NCBI GenBank assembly: GCA_016719925.1
Contig: JADJYC010000003.1
Location: 1 to 64,000 of the forward strand
DNA from: Crocinitomicaceae bacterium
Lineage (GTDB): Bacteria > Bacteroidota > Bacteroidia > Flavobacteriales_D > Crocinitomicaceae
Direction: 5' to 3'
Length of the DNA: 64,000 nucleotides
Positions 55,576-64,000 of the stretch are shown one piece after another. The notes under the pieces were generated by a model. That model was not told the origin of the DNA. It saw nothing but the letters and a program-made list of their open reading frames with translations, and did no database searches. The stretch's first letter is position 1. Each line of letters starts with the position of its first letter. The translations under genes were made by a program, and so were the position numbers.

Positions 55576-55601
55576 TTATTTAGAATTATTTTAAATAATA
55601 G

Positions 55602-55630
55602 CAAATATAGAAATTTGATTGATATCCCAA
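55602..55630 (-). promoter_or_regulatory. Promoter of response regulator, TTG-N18-TATATTTG
   Basis: On the minus strand TTG (55628-55630) and TATATTTG (55602-55609) are 18 bases apart. The GTG start lies 26 bases downstream of the -7 element. Confidence 0.6.
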
Positions 55631-55686
55631 CAGGACATTTGTCAAAACAGATATCCACAGCAGTTAACAAGCTGTAAATAAGAATA

Positions 55687-56208
55687 TCAGTTAATCAGTT
55701 TCTCTTCTTTTTTAGTTTTGAAACGATAACCAATCCGGAATCCGCCGGTGAGATCATTGGAAAAAAAAGTATTGCGCTGCCAGGCAATTTCAGCCGACCA
55801 GCAGAAACCATTCTTTTTAATTTTATGCAAACCAAGAGGAATATAGACACTGTTGTTCTGCAAATCATTTCCGTTATAATGAAACGCAACATAAACTCCC
55901 GTATAGGGTGTGAAATTCAAAAATGTTTTTCCAAAAAAGTGATAACGGATTCCGGCTGTAAAAGCGTGATTCAGATCCCAGTCTCTGTAACCTGCACCCG
56001 CTTCAAAAGCAAATTTAGGCGAGATAAAAATATCGGCTGTTGCCCCTATTCCTCCAATAGGACCAAATGCATAAAGATTGAAACCAAAAGGACGTGTTGA
56101 TCTCCTGTTCAGTTTGATTTTTTCTGTTTCAAAAGGAGTATCTGCAAAACTCTGAGAAGAAATTGCAAGCAACAGAAAAGTGGTTACAATGAATTGGGCG
56201 CTTCGCAT
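55687..56208 (-). CDS. Small outer-membrane beta-barrel protein
   Basis: 173 residues with a signal peptide (VTTFLLLAISSQSFA) and alternating strands with glycine turns (FGPIGGIGATADIFISPKFA, FTPYTGVYVAFHYNG), ending TGGFRIGYRFKTKKEEKLIN. Small eight-stranded barrels of the OmpX/OmpA kind look similar. No specific family. It follows the TonB receptor by 39 bases on the same strand. Confidence 0.7.
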   Translation of the reverse strand: MRSAQFIVTTFLLLAISSQSFADTPFETEKIKLNRRSTRPFGFNLYAFGPIGGIGATADIFISPKFAFEAGAGYRDWDLNHAFTAGIRYHFFGKTFLNFTPYTGVYVAFHYNGNDLQNNSVYIPLGLHKIKKNGFCWSAEIAWQRNTFFSNDLTGGFRIGYRFKTKKEEKLIN

Positions 56209-56247
56209 ACTTTGTTTTTCAAACTACGAATGCAATAACCGAACCAA

Positions 56248-58562
56248 TCAGAATTTCATGGTGAAAGCAATACTAGGCATGATTGGCAGCTGATATACCT
56301 TTTCATTGGTAATGCGGTTCACGTAGAAAATATTATTTCTGCTGTACACGTTGGTTACTCCGGCAATAAATTCAAATTTCAGGTTCTTGTATTTTTCAGA
56401 AATGATTGATTTTTTGATGTTCACATCCAAACGGTGATAGGTTGGAAGACGACCATTGTTTGCATCATCATAAAGGAAAGTCAGACTGTTTGGATTTCCT
56501 GTCCAATAGTCGTCATCTGGATTTGAAACATCCGGTTTTTCATACACACCGTTTGTTTGTTTGAACGGAAAACCAGAACCAAGATTCCATCTTGCAGTAA
56601 CTTCCCAAGATTCATTTTTGCCCCAGCTGTAAGTAGAAATTAAATTCACGTTATGTCTGCGGTCAAATACCGGCGGATAAGATTGAAATCCGTCCCAGCG
56701 GTCAACTTTACCTATTGCATAAACGGCCCACAGGTAGAATTTTTTTGTTGTGTAAGTGAAAACAATATCCCCTCCAAAAGCAACACCACTTTCAACAATA
56801 AAATCCTTTTTCAGTACATCAGCAATCTGCGAAGTTGTTTCATCATCTTCAAAAAGTTTATTGGCATTTACGTTGGTCATCTGGTTAAACCATTTGTAAT
56901 AACCTTCAATGTTCAACGAAAGTTTTTTAGTCAAATCAACTTCAAAACCACCTATTGCATGCCAGGCTTTTTGCAAACCATTTCTCACATCAATTTCATC
57001 TCCGTCAGGCTGAACAAATGTAGAAGGCAAATCTTGCGGTGCAGTAATAAATCCGTAAAACAAATTCACTACGTCTTTGTCAGAAGTTGTGGATGTAAAG
57101 TTTTGGGTAAAATATCCGCCTGCCATTTTGAATCTGAGAAATTCAGTGATATTGTATTTTGCACTTAAACGCGGTTCAGCAGTAATGACACCAACTGATG
57201 CATATCCCTGAAAACGAATTCCAGGTTCAATAACCAATCTGCGGTTTGCTGTAACGTGTCTGTAATTTAAATAAGCTCCGGCTTCAATGGAACTGTTATG
57301 CTCTTCAATTTTTCTGTTGATCTCATTGAATGTTTCAAAGTCTGTCTGAAAATAATTGAAACCAAACCGTAATCCAACTTACTTTTTCCAGGCAGGTGAT
57401 ACGTGAAATCAAAGGCAAGTTCACCCCCTAAAATTCCGCTGCTTCTGTCCGCCAGATTTTTTTCCTGAAGCAAAATATCATAAGTAGAAAAATTAAATCT
57501 CCCTTTCATGAAAAGCTCTGAATTACTAGGCACAAAAATGAAATTACTTCCGCCGCCGTAACTGTTCCATTTCAAATTAGAAACAGCCTGATAGGTTACC
57601 TGGTCATTAAATGAAAAACCAAATACAGAAAATTTGTTTGCCTGATCACCCTGTACCGTAACCTTACCATAAAAGTCCATGAAGTTAAACGGCAATCCCT
57701 GTCCGTCATTGATGTAAGGATATAATGCTTTTGAAGTTTGTTCCAATACGGAAACTTTACCGGAGAATACAAAAGAAATATTTTTTGCTTTGGTGATTGG
57801 TCCTTCTAATAATAACTGAGAAGTAAAGGGAGACAAGCTGAGTGCTCCTCCAAATCTTTTAAAATTTCCGTCACGGTATGAAATATCCATCACGGATGAA
57901 ATTCTTCCGCCGTATTTTGCATTGAATCCACCGGTATAAATATCTGCAGAACGTATAAGTTCAGTTTCAAATACAGAATAAAACCCAATGGAGTGAAACG
58001 GATTATAAATGGTCATTCCGTCAAGCAATACTTTATTCTGAATTGGTGTACCACCGCGCACATAAACCTGCCCGCCCTGGTCACCTGTGGTAACAACACC
58101 CGGAACAGTTTGAAAATATCCGGCGATATCAGCTGTACCACCGGTAACCGGCACACGTTTGATATCTGTATTGGTAATTTTGATTACAGATGTTCTTGGA
58201 TCAACTACTTTATCTTTATCATGAAAAATGACATCAACCTGAGTGAGTTCTTTTCCGGTTTTCATTTCTGCTGCCACATCCAGAATACCACCGCCGATAA
58301 CTTCTATTTCCTGAGTGAACGTTGTATAGGCAGATGATGTAATTCTGATAGTGTATTTACCAGCAGGTACATCCGGAATAGAAAACAAACCATCCACATC
58401 TGTCTGGTCAAATTTTTCAGTACCCACAATCAGTACTTTTGCAAACGGTATTCCGTTTCCGTCATCCCCGTTTTTAACAATACCTCTGACAGTACCTGAA
58501 GACTGAGAATAAGCAATAACTGTTGCTGAAAAAATTAAAACAAGACTTAGTATTAATCGCAT
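56248..58562 (-). CDS. TonB-dependent outer-membrane receptor, frameshifted
   Basis: About 771 residues when restored. Signal peptide, an N-terminal carboxypeptidase-regulatory-like domain (VRGIVKNGDDGNGIPFAKVL ... GKYTIRITSSAYTTF), a plug domain (VPGVVTTGDQGGQVYVRGG, LLDGMTIYNPFHS) and a 22-strand-type barrel. One extra T at the run complementary to 57364-57366 rejoins the two open segments 57267-58562 and 56248-57237. There is no SusD partner next to it, so a polysaccharide-utilization role is not implied; a siderophore, vitamin or protein ligand is possible. It would be powered by TonB-ExbBD. Confidence 0.9.
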
Positions 58563-58580
58563 GCCGAAAATTTAATGGGT

Positions 58581-58588
58581 CAAATATA
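58581..58588 (-). promoter_or_regulatory. -7 element TATATTTG before TonB receptor
   Basis: On the minus strand TATATTTG lies 18 bases upstream of the ATG at 58562. Confidence 0.5.
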
Positions 58589-58661
58589 AGGCATTTAGGC
58601 TGATTAGCACTAACTCAAAAGCCCTACTGAGGGAACGGTAGTGAATTCCAATTCAACGGAA

Positions 58662-59669
58662 TCAATGTAAAAGTTTGTAGATGAGTTCTTTCATCAGCTC
58701 AGCGTCAGGGATTCCGGTAGTTCCCACACCTTTGCTCAGCAGATCATATTCACGCAGCACAGAAAAATTTCTGGAGATCATTTTAGCCGGATGTTTTTTC
58801 TTATTCTGCACCATACTTTTTGCCACAAACGGATGCACTTTCAGCAGGCTGGCAATTTTGGAAGGATCTTCGGTTTGTGCAAAATGTACTTTGAATAATT
58901 TCTGATACAAACCATGAAGCTGAGACAATACCAGAACCAAAGGTCCTGCTTTTGGATTCTGAGAAAAATAATTAACTATTTTATTTGCTTTAATAATATC
59001 CCTTTCAGCAATGGCATTAACCAGTTCAAACACATTGTAATCTTTACTGATACCAATATGCTGCTCAACATGTTTTTCATTGATTTGAGTGCCTTGCGGA
59101 ATCAAAATAAACAGTTTTTCAAGTTCATTGACAATGCGTGAAAGATCACTGCCGACAGATTCTGTAATCAATGAGACTGCTTTATCTGTTATCGGATATT
59201 TTTTCTGTTTCAGAAATTCTTTTACCCATGCTCCAACCTGATACTCTTTTATTTCAGGTGATTCAAAAACAACTCCCTTTTTGCTGACTACTTTATAAAA
59301 ACGTGATCTTTTGTCGAGTGTTTTATACTTGTGGGCAAAAATGAGAATGGTAGAATTATTTGGATTTTCAACATATTTCTCCAGTTGTTCCCATTGAGAT
59401 GCCTTGTTGTACTCCTGGGCTTCTTTGACAATCACCACCTGATATTCTGACATCATTGGCAAACGTACGGCGGTATCAACAACAGTGAGTGGTTGAGTAT
59501 CTTTTGCGTAAAGAATGGTTTGATTAAAATCACGCTCACCTTCACTCAAAATTGTGGCAGCGGCATGATCAACAATTTTATCAATGAAATAAGCTTCAAC
59601 GCCGTTAAGAAAATATACCGGCTTGAATTTGCGCTGGTCAAACTGCTGTATGACTTCTTCAAAGGTCAT
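58662..59669 (-). CDS. holA: DNA polymerase III subunit delta
   Basis: 335 residues. HolA opens the sliding clamp in the clamp-loader complex. The N-terminal KPVYFLNGVEAYFIDKIVD and ILIFAHKYKTLDKRSRFYK, and the C-terminal helical collar (AIAERDIIKANKIVNYFSQN), are typical. It is 3 bases behind der and so is co-transcribed with era and der. Confidence 0.9.
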   Translation of the reverse strand: MTFEEVIQQFDQRKFKPVYFLNGVEAYFIDKIVDHAAATILSEGERDFNQTILYAKDTQPLTVVDTAVRLPMMSEYQVVIVKEAQEYNKASQWEQLEKYVENPNNSTILIFAHKYKTLDKRSRFYKVVSKKGVVFESPEIKEYQVGAWVKEFLKQKKYPITDKAVSLITESVGSDLSRIVNELEKLFILIPQGTQINEKHVEQHIGISKDYNVFELVNAIAERDIIKANKIVNYFSQNPKAGPLVLVLSQLHGLYQKLFKVHFAQTEDPSKIASLLKVHPFVAKSMVQNKKKHPAKMISRNFSVLREYDLLSKGVGTTGIPDAELMKELIYKLLH

Positions 59670-59672
59670 GGA

Positions 59673-60980
59673 TTATTTTGCTCTGAAAAACAACTTGATG
59701 GGAACTCCTTCAAAATTAAATTCTGCCCGCATTTTATTTTCAACAAACCGTTTGTACGGATCTTTCACATACTGGGGCAGATTGCAGAAAAACGCAAATG
59801 AAGGAGCATGCGTAGGCAACTGCGTAGCAAATTTTACTTTGATGTATTTTCCTTTTATTGCCGGAGGCGGATTCCGCTGCATCATATCCTGAACAAAATC
59901 ATTCAGTTTATGTGTGGCAATTTTTTTAGTCCGGTTCTCATAAACTTCCATGGCTTTTTCAAGCACTTTGTGAATTCGCTGTTTTGTAATTGTAGAAGTA
60001 AATATGATTGGAACATCATTAAACGGTGCTAATTGTTCTCTGATTTTATCTTCATAATCTTTTACTGAATTGGTTGATTTTTCAACCAGATCCCATTTAT
60101 TGACAACCACGACAACACCTTTGGAATTTTTTTCAATCACATAAAAAATACTCAGGTCCTGTCTTTGAATTCCTTCTGTTGCATCAATCATAAAAATGCA
60201 TACATCTGAATATTCTATACTGCGGATAGAACGCATCACGGAATAAAATTCAAGATCTTCATGAACCTTTGCTCTTTTTCTGATTCCGGCCGTATCAATT
60301 AAACGAAAATCAAATCCGAATAATTTATACCGGGTATCAACTGCATCTCTTGTTGTTCCGCTGATAGGCGTTACAATGTTCCTGTCTTCTCCGGTAATGG
60401 CATTGATGAAAGAAGATTTTCCGACATTTGGTTTTCCGACAACGGCAATTTTTGGAACTCCTGAATCATCTTCAGGTGCGCCTTCTGCTGAAAAATTTTT
60501 GATTACGTCATCTAACAGTTCTCCTGTTCCTGCACCATTTACTGCTGAAATATTATACAGTTCTCCAACACCCAGTGAATAAAACTCAGCTGCATCATTT
60601 GCGCGGGCATGTGTGTCCACTTTATTTGCAATGAGATAAATTGGTTTTTTAGATCTTCTGAGCAGATTTGCTACCGCAATATCCAAATCAGTAACGCCGG
60701 TTGTTACATCAACCACAAACCAGATAACAGTAGCTTCTTCAACGGCAATTTCAACCTGTTTTCTGATTTCTTCTTCAAAAATATCATCTGAACCTTTCAC
60801 ATATCCGCCGGTATCAATAACACTGAAATCAATGCCGTTCCATTCAGAAACACCATAAATTCTGTCACGTGTTACTCCTGCCACTTCTTCAACAATAGCA
60901 GTACGGGAACCAATAAGGCGGTTAAATAAAGTGGATTTTCCGACATTGGGTCTACCAACTATTGCAAGAATGTTTGACAT
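59673..60980 (-). CDS. der: Ribosome-associated GTPase Der (EngA)
   Basis: 435 residues with two tandem GTPase domains (P-loops GRPNVGKST and GKPNVGKSS; DTGG and DTAG; NKVD and NKWD) and a C-terminal KH-like domain. It assists assembly of the 50S ribosomal subunit. It lies between era and holA in one operon. Confidence 0.96.
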   Translation of the reverse strand: MSNILAIVGRPNVGKSTLFNRLIGSRTAIVEEVAGVTRDRIYGVSEWNGIDFSVIDTGGYVKGSDDIFEEEIRKQVEIAVEEATVIWFVVDVTTGVTDLDIAVANLLRRSKKPIYLIANKVDTHARANDAAEFYSLGVGELYNISAVNGAGTGELLDDVIKNFSAEGAPEDDSGVPKIAVVGKPNVGKSSFINAITGEDRNIVTPISGTTRDAVDTRYKLFGFDFRLIDTAGIRKRAKVHEDLEFYSVMRSIRSIEYSDVCIFMIDATEGIQRQDLSIFYVIEKNSKGVVVVVNKWDLVEKSTNSVKDYEDKIREQLAPFNDVPIIFTSTITKQRIHKVLEKAMEVYENRTKKIATHKLNDFVQDMMQRNPPPAIKGKYIKVKFATQLPTHAPSFAFFCNLPQYVKDPYKRFVENKMRAEFNFEGVPIKLFFRAK

Positions 60981-61016
60981 GTAAATTGAGATTGCTGTTG
61001 AAATTAATAAATTCTT

Positions 61017-61892
61017 TTAATACCCGAAACTTCTGAGTTTTTTATCACTCTGGCGCCAGTTATCATCTACCTTTACGTACAATTCAAGGTGGATTTGTTT
61101 GGAGATAAATTTTTCAATATCCTTTCTGGCTTCTATTCCGATGTGTTTCAGTTTGATTCCTTTGTGACCGATAATAATTCCTTTCTGAGAATCACGTTCA
61201 ACATAAATCACGGCTCTGATTATGTCAAACTTTGGTCCTTCTTCATAGGTTTCAATTTCAACCTGCGTTGAATAGGGAATTTCTTTGCTGTATTGCTGGA
61301 ATATTTTTTCGCGGATTATTTCGCTCACAAAAAAACGCAAAGGTCTGTCCGTAATTTCTTCTTTATCAAAATAAGGAGGAGACTCTGGCAGCAATTCAAG
61401 AATTCTTTTCCAGATAGGTTCCAGATTAAATTTTTCAAGGGCAGAAATGGGAAGAATTTCAGCATTAGGCAATTGTTCATGCCAGTAATTTGCTTTGTCC
61501 TCAGCGCGCTTTTGATCACCCAGATCAATTTTATTGATGAGGAGCAGAATCGGTGTTTTTGTTTTTTTCAGCCGCTCCAATGTTTCAGGATGATTCAGGG
61601 TATCTTCAAAAATATCCGTCACAAACAAAAAAACATCGGCGTCTTTCAAGGCTTCATTCACAAACTGCATCATGTTTTCATGCAATTTATAATGCGGATT
61701 TAACACACCGGGTGTATCAGAAAAAACAACCTGGTAGTCAGGGTCATTGACAATTCCCATTATACGATGACGCGTAGTTTGAGCCTTGCTGGTAATAATT
61801 GAAAGACGCTCACCAACAAGCTGATTCATCAGTGTCGATTTTCCAACATTGGGGTTACCAATAATATTTACGAAACCTGCCTTGTGTGCCAT
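61017..61892 (-). CDS. era: GTPase Era
   Basis: 291 residues. An N-terminal GTPase domain (GNPNVGKST, DTPG, NKID) and a C-terminal KH domain with GHKGIKLKHIGIEARKDI. It binds 16S rRNA and assists maturation of the small ribosomal subunit. The ATG at 61892 is chosen; the longer in-frame reading starts at a TTG that lies in the -7 element. Confidence 0.96.
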   Translation of the reverse strand: MAHKAGFVNIIGNPNVGKSTLMNQLVGERLSIITSKAQTTRHRIMGIVNDPDYQVVFSDTPGVLNPHYKLHENMMQFVNEALKDADVFLFVTDIFEDTLNHPETLERLKKTKTPILLLINKIDLGDQKRAEDKANYWHEQLPNAEILPISALEKFNLEPIWKRILELLPESPPYFDKEEITDRPLRFFVSEIIREKIFQQYSKEIPYSTQVEIETYEEGPKFDIIRAVIYVERDSQKGIIIGHKGIKLKHIGIEARKDIEKFISKQIHLELYVKVDDNWRQSDKKLRSFGY

Positions 61893-61901
61893 TTTGTGGT
61901 G

Positions 61902-61909
61902 CAAAGATA
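61902..61909 (-). promoter_or_regulatory. -7 element TATCTTTG before era operon
   Basis: On the minus strand TATCTTTG lies 9 bases upstream of the ATG at 61892, giving a leader of only about 4-5 bases. Confidence 0.5.
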
Positions 61910-61910
61910 G

Positions 61911-62530
61911 TCAGGAGTTGGGAGTTAATGGCTGTTGAAAGGGAATAAGTTTGGACAGGAGGCAGTTGGCGGAGGGTTTGACGCTGGAGTCTTTGGTCAG
62001 AAATCAACTCGAAATTCCTAAAAATCCTAAAGGTCTAAATACCTAAAATCCTAAAAAAACATTCAACCCACAACTGATCACCTTTAAACTTTCAACCCTC
62101 AACATTCAACTTATCAACTTATCAACTATCAACTTATCAACTCTAAAAATCCTAAAGGTCTAAAATCCTAAAAAAAATATTCAATCCTCAACTCATCACC
62201 TCTAAACCCTCAACATTCAACTTATCAACTCTAAATTCTTAAAAATCCTAAAGGTCTAAATACCTAAAATCCTAAAAACATTCAAACCTCAACTCATCAC
62301 CTCTAAACCCTCAACTTTCAACATTCAACTTATCAACTATCAACTTATCAACTCTAAAAATCCTAAAGGTCTAAAATCCTAAAAACATTCAAACCTCAAC
62401 TCATCACCTCTAAACCCTCATCATTCAACTTATCAACCTTCGACTTCGGCTTCGCTCAGTCTCCGGTGAAACGCTTCAACTTTCAACTCTCAACATTCAA
62501 CTTATCAACTCATCAACTATCAACTAAATT
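61911..62530. repeat. Higher-order low-complexity repeat region
   Basis: The gap 61893-62603 has no gene. From 62016 the core TCCTAAAGGTCTAAA recurs at about 62025, 62150, 62246 and 62361, each followed by CATTCAA and CTCATCACCTCTAAACCC words and strings of TTATCAACT. Near 62437-62470 a single CTTCGACTTCGGCTTCG-CTCAGTCTCCG copy matches the family at 5051-5598. An AGGAGTTGGGAGTTA stretch near 61912 recalls the 23-bp repeat. Confidence 0.75.
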
Positions 62531-62603
62531 TGCCCTCTGTCCTCAGCCCCATTTTTTTTTGCACTTTCAAATTTGTCTCTTATCTTTAGTCAAAATCCAA
62601 ACT

Positions 62604-62861
62604 ATGAATAAGTTAATTTATTCCGTTAGCGCGCTGCTGTTGATGGCATCTTGCGCAAGTTATACTGAAGATCAAAGCAAAGCAGCTGATGAATTTTGCG
62701 CATGCATGGACAAAGAGGGTGACTTTGATTTGCTGTTCTATGATTGTGATATGGAAATCATGACCAAATACAAACCGGAAACTTTTGCAGATGACGGTTG
62801 GGGCCTTGCTCTGGAAGAAAAATGTCCTTCAGTTGCCGGAAAAATTGCTGATGGTGATTAA
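62604..62861 (+). CDS. Small Cys-containing lipoprotein
   Basis: 85 residues. A lipoprotein signal (LIYSVSALLLMASCAS) is followed by a mature part with four further cysteines (EFCACMDKEG, YDCDMEI, EEKCPS), which may form disulfides in the periplasm. The family is not recognised. The ATG at 62604 begins the signal; the frame is open further upstream through repeat sequence. A TATCTTTA, one mismatch from the -7 consensus, precedes it. Confidence 0.65.
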   Translation: MNKLIYSVSALLLMASCASYTEDQSKAADEFCACMDKEGDFDLLFYDCDMEIMTKYKPETFADDGWGLALEEKCPSVAGKIADGD

Positions 62862-62862
62862 A

Positions 62863-63153
62863 TCACATTGTAATTATAAACAGTAATACTCCAAGTACCA
62901 GCGTTACTCCTACCAAACCTTTGGTCAGGTTATAGGTATTCCATCTGAAATTGGTGAAATAAAACAAAAACATGTTTGGGATCAGACAGAATATCAGAAT
63001 ATCCTGCTGATTATCACCCGACATGGCATAATCCACATATTCAGCAAATGATGTAGTGGGTAATTTTTTAATCGGATAAGAAATAAAAAATCCAATTATT
63101 GGCAGAATTAAACCTGCAATTACTCCGTAAATTGTTTTGTCAAATTTTTCCAT
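62863..63153 (-). CDS. Hypothetical membrane protein
   Basis: 96 residues with three hydrophobic segments (TIYGVIAGLILPIIGFFISY, LIFCLIPNMFLFYFTNF, VGVTLVLGVLLFIITM). The family is not recognised. It starts 2 bases after the surE stop, so it is probably co-transcribed with surE; the ATG at 63153 is preferred over ATG 63168, which lies inside surE. Confidence 0.7.
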   Translation of the reverse strand: MEKFDKTIYGVIAGLILPIIGFFISYPIKKLPTTSFAEYVDYAMSGDNQQDILIFCLIPNMFLFYFTNFRWNTYNLTKGLVGVTLVLGVLLFIITM

Positions 63154-63155
63154 AA

Positions 63156-63922
63156 TCAGAATTTCCATTCATTAAGTTGTGAAATCAAATGATGCGCTGT
63201 CATGTCAAACTGTGTCGGAACAACAGAAACATATTTGTGTTCAAGCGCCCACATGTCAGTGTCTTCGCCTTTGTCCGTTGCTTCAAATTTTCCGGTCAGC
63301 CAGTAATAATCTCCTCCTGACGGATCTTTTCTTTTATCAAATGAATCTTCCCAGAAAGCTCTTCCCTGTCTGCAGATTTTCATTCCCTTCAGATCTGATT
63401 TTTTCCTCTTGGAATATTCACATTCAGACAAACACCTGATTGAAGTTTATTTGTCAGAACTGCCTTTGCAATGATTTGTGCATATTCAGATGAAGCATCA
63501 AAATCTGCATCTGCATCATGATCCAGTAAAGAAAATCCAATAGACGGAATTCCTTCAATGGCACCTTCAATAGCCGCGGACATGGTACCGGAATAAAGTA
63601 CATTGGTTGATGCATTGGAACCATGATTAATTCCTGAAACAAGTAGATCAGGTCTTCTTTTCAATATTTCATAAATGGCCAGTTTCACACAATCTACGGG
63701 AGTTCCGGAACAGGTATAAGACTGAATATTTTCAAACTGATTTGACTTCATTAACCTGAGCGGTGAGTGAATTGTAATTGCGTGCCCCATGCCGCTTTGT
63801 GGTTTATCAGGTGCAACAACAAGTATTTCACCCAAAGAAGACATCGCCTTAACCAGTGATGCTATTCCCTTTGCCGAGATGCTGTCATCATTGGTAATTA
63901 ATATGAGTGGTTTATCTGCCAT
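63156..63922 (-). CDS. surE: 5'/3'-nucleotidase SurE, frameshifted
   Basis: 255 residues when restored, the standard length. SurE is a metal-dependent phosphatase of nucleoside monophosphates. The N-terminal ILITNDDSISAKGI holds the metal-binding Asp pair, and VAPDKPQSGMGHAIT and VSGINHGSNAS follow. The literal frame stops at 63389. One extra A in the run at 63399-63404 joins it to the C-terminal part (GGDYYWLTGKF, DMWALEHKYVSVVPTQFDMT). ATG 63922 gives the usual start. Confidence 0.93.
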
Positions 63923-63968
63923 AAAATTTGTACCCTGCAAAAATGGGAATAATTGATGAATGACAATT

Positions 63969-64000
63969 TAAGTTTGTTTCAACTTATTAATTCAGGTATG
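63969..64000 (+). promoter_or_regulatory. -7 element TAAGTTTG and start of a gene leaving the window
   Basis: TAAGTTTG (63969-63976) matches TAnnTTTG, and an ATG occupies the last three bases (63998-64000), 22 bases downstream. A divergent gene probably begins here, but nothing of its product is visible. Confidence 0.35.

Noticed and set aside
62016..62530. CRISPR array or origin with iterons
   Set aside because: The period varies between about 95 and 125 bases, words are low-complexity, and no DnaA, Rep or cas gene is near.

Overview
The window is AT-rich chromosomal DNA from a member of the Bacteroidota, most likely a flavobacteria-like or Crocinitomicaceae-like lineage. The signs are type IX secretion (T9SS) C-terminal sorting domains and a gliding-motility CHU_C domain, a TonB-dependent receptor with a carboxypeptidase-regulatory-like N-terminus, promoters with the Bacteroidota -7 element TAnnTTTG, a near absence of Shine-Dalgarno sequences, and the usual housekeeping set (efp, pdhA-pdhC, recG, pgk, murF, anmK, gdh, nhaD, folC, holA, der, era, surE). 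No rRNA, tRNA, CRISPR array, transposase or prophage was found.

Layout. 1-5048: end of efp, an esterase, a small outer-membrane protein, a citrulline hydrolase (ctlX), a D-Ala-D-Ala dipeptidase-like lipoprotein, a nitroreductase, and an outer-membrane barrel. 5049-5778: a repeat array. 5779-8974: a run of membrane proteins with a winged-helix regulator and a Coq4-family protein, carrying two near-identical palindromic sites, then an undecaprenol/diacylglycerol kinase. 9039-16876: cytidine deaminase, DUF4919 protein, a T9SS cargo, pyruvate dehydrogenase E1 and E2, yceH, DUF1569, a WG-repeat protein. 16923-30734: recG, pgk-murF, a GIY-YIG protein, acyl-CoA dehydrogenase, anmK, glutamate-family dehydrogenase, nhaD, exbB-exbD-tonB, folC. 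30830-37400: a large secreted beta-propeller protein, a lytic transglycosylase, an Omp28-type T9SS cargo. 37478-42739: a five-gene polysaccharide cluster. 43029-49981: ROK kinase, GH92 mannosidase, and a three-gene ABC export system. 50098-54904: cupin, CHU_C protein, a T9SS cargo with an S74 intramolecular chaperone, a lipoprotein. 54905-61892: orphan response regulator, outer-membrane proteins, TonB receptor, and the operon era-der-holA. 61893-64000: repeats, a small lipoprotein, surE.

A major caveat is that at least fourteen genes, including conserved ones such as pdhA, tonB, surE and acyl-CoA dehydrogenase, are interrupted by one-base frameshifts, nearly all in short homopolymers. This pattern fits residual sequencing or assembly error better than mass gene decay. 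Coordinates below therefore span the restored genes. The exception is pyruvate dehydrogenase E2, which has also lost most of its lipoyl domain.

The most distinctive signals are the paired palindromes around the winged-helix/Coq4-like locus, the S74-chaperone protein that carries a T9SS sorting tail, the lipoyl-less E2, and several families of intergenic repeats. I do not see a clear-cut undescribed defence or mobile system.
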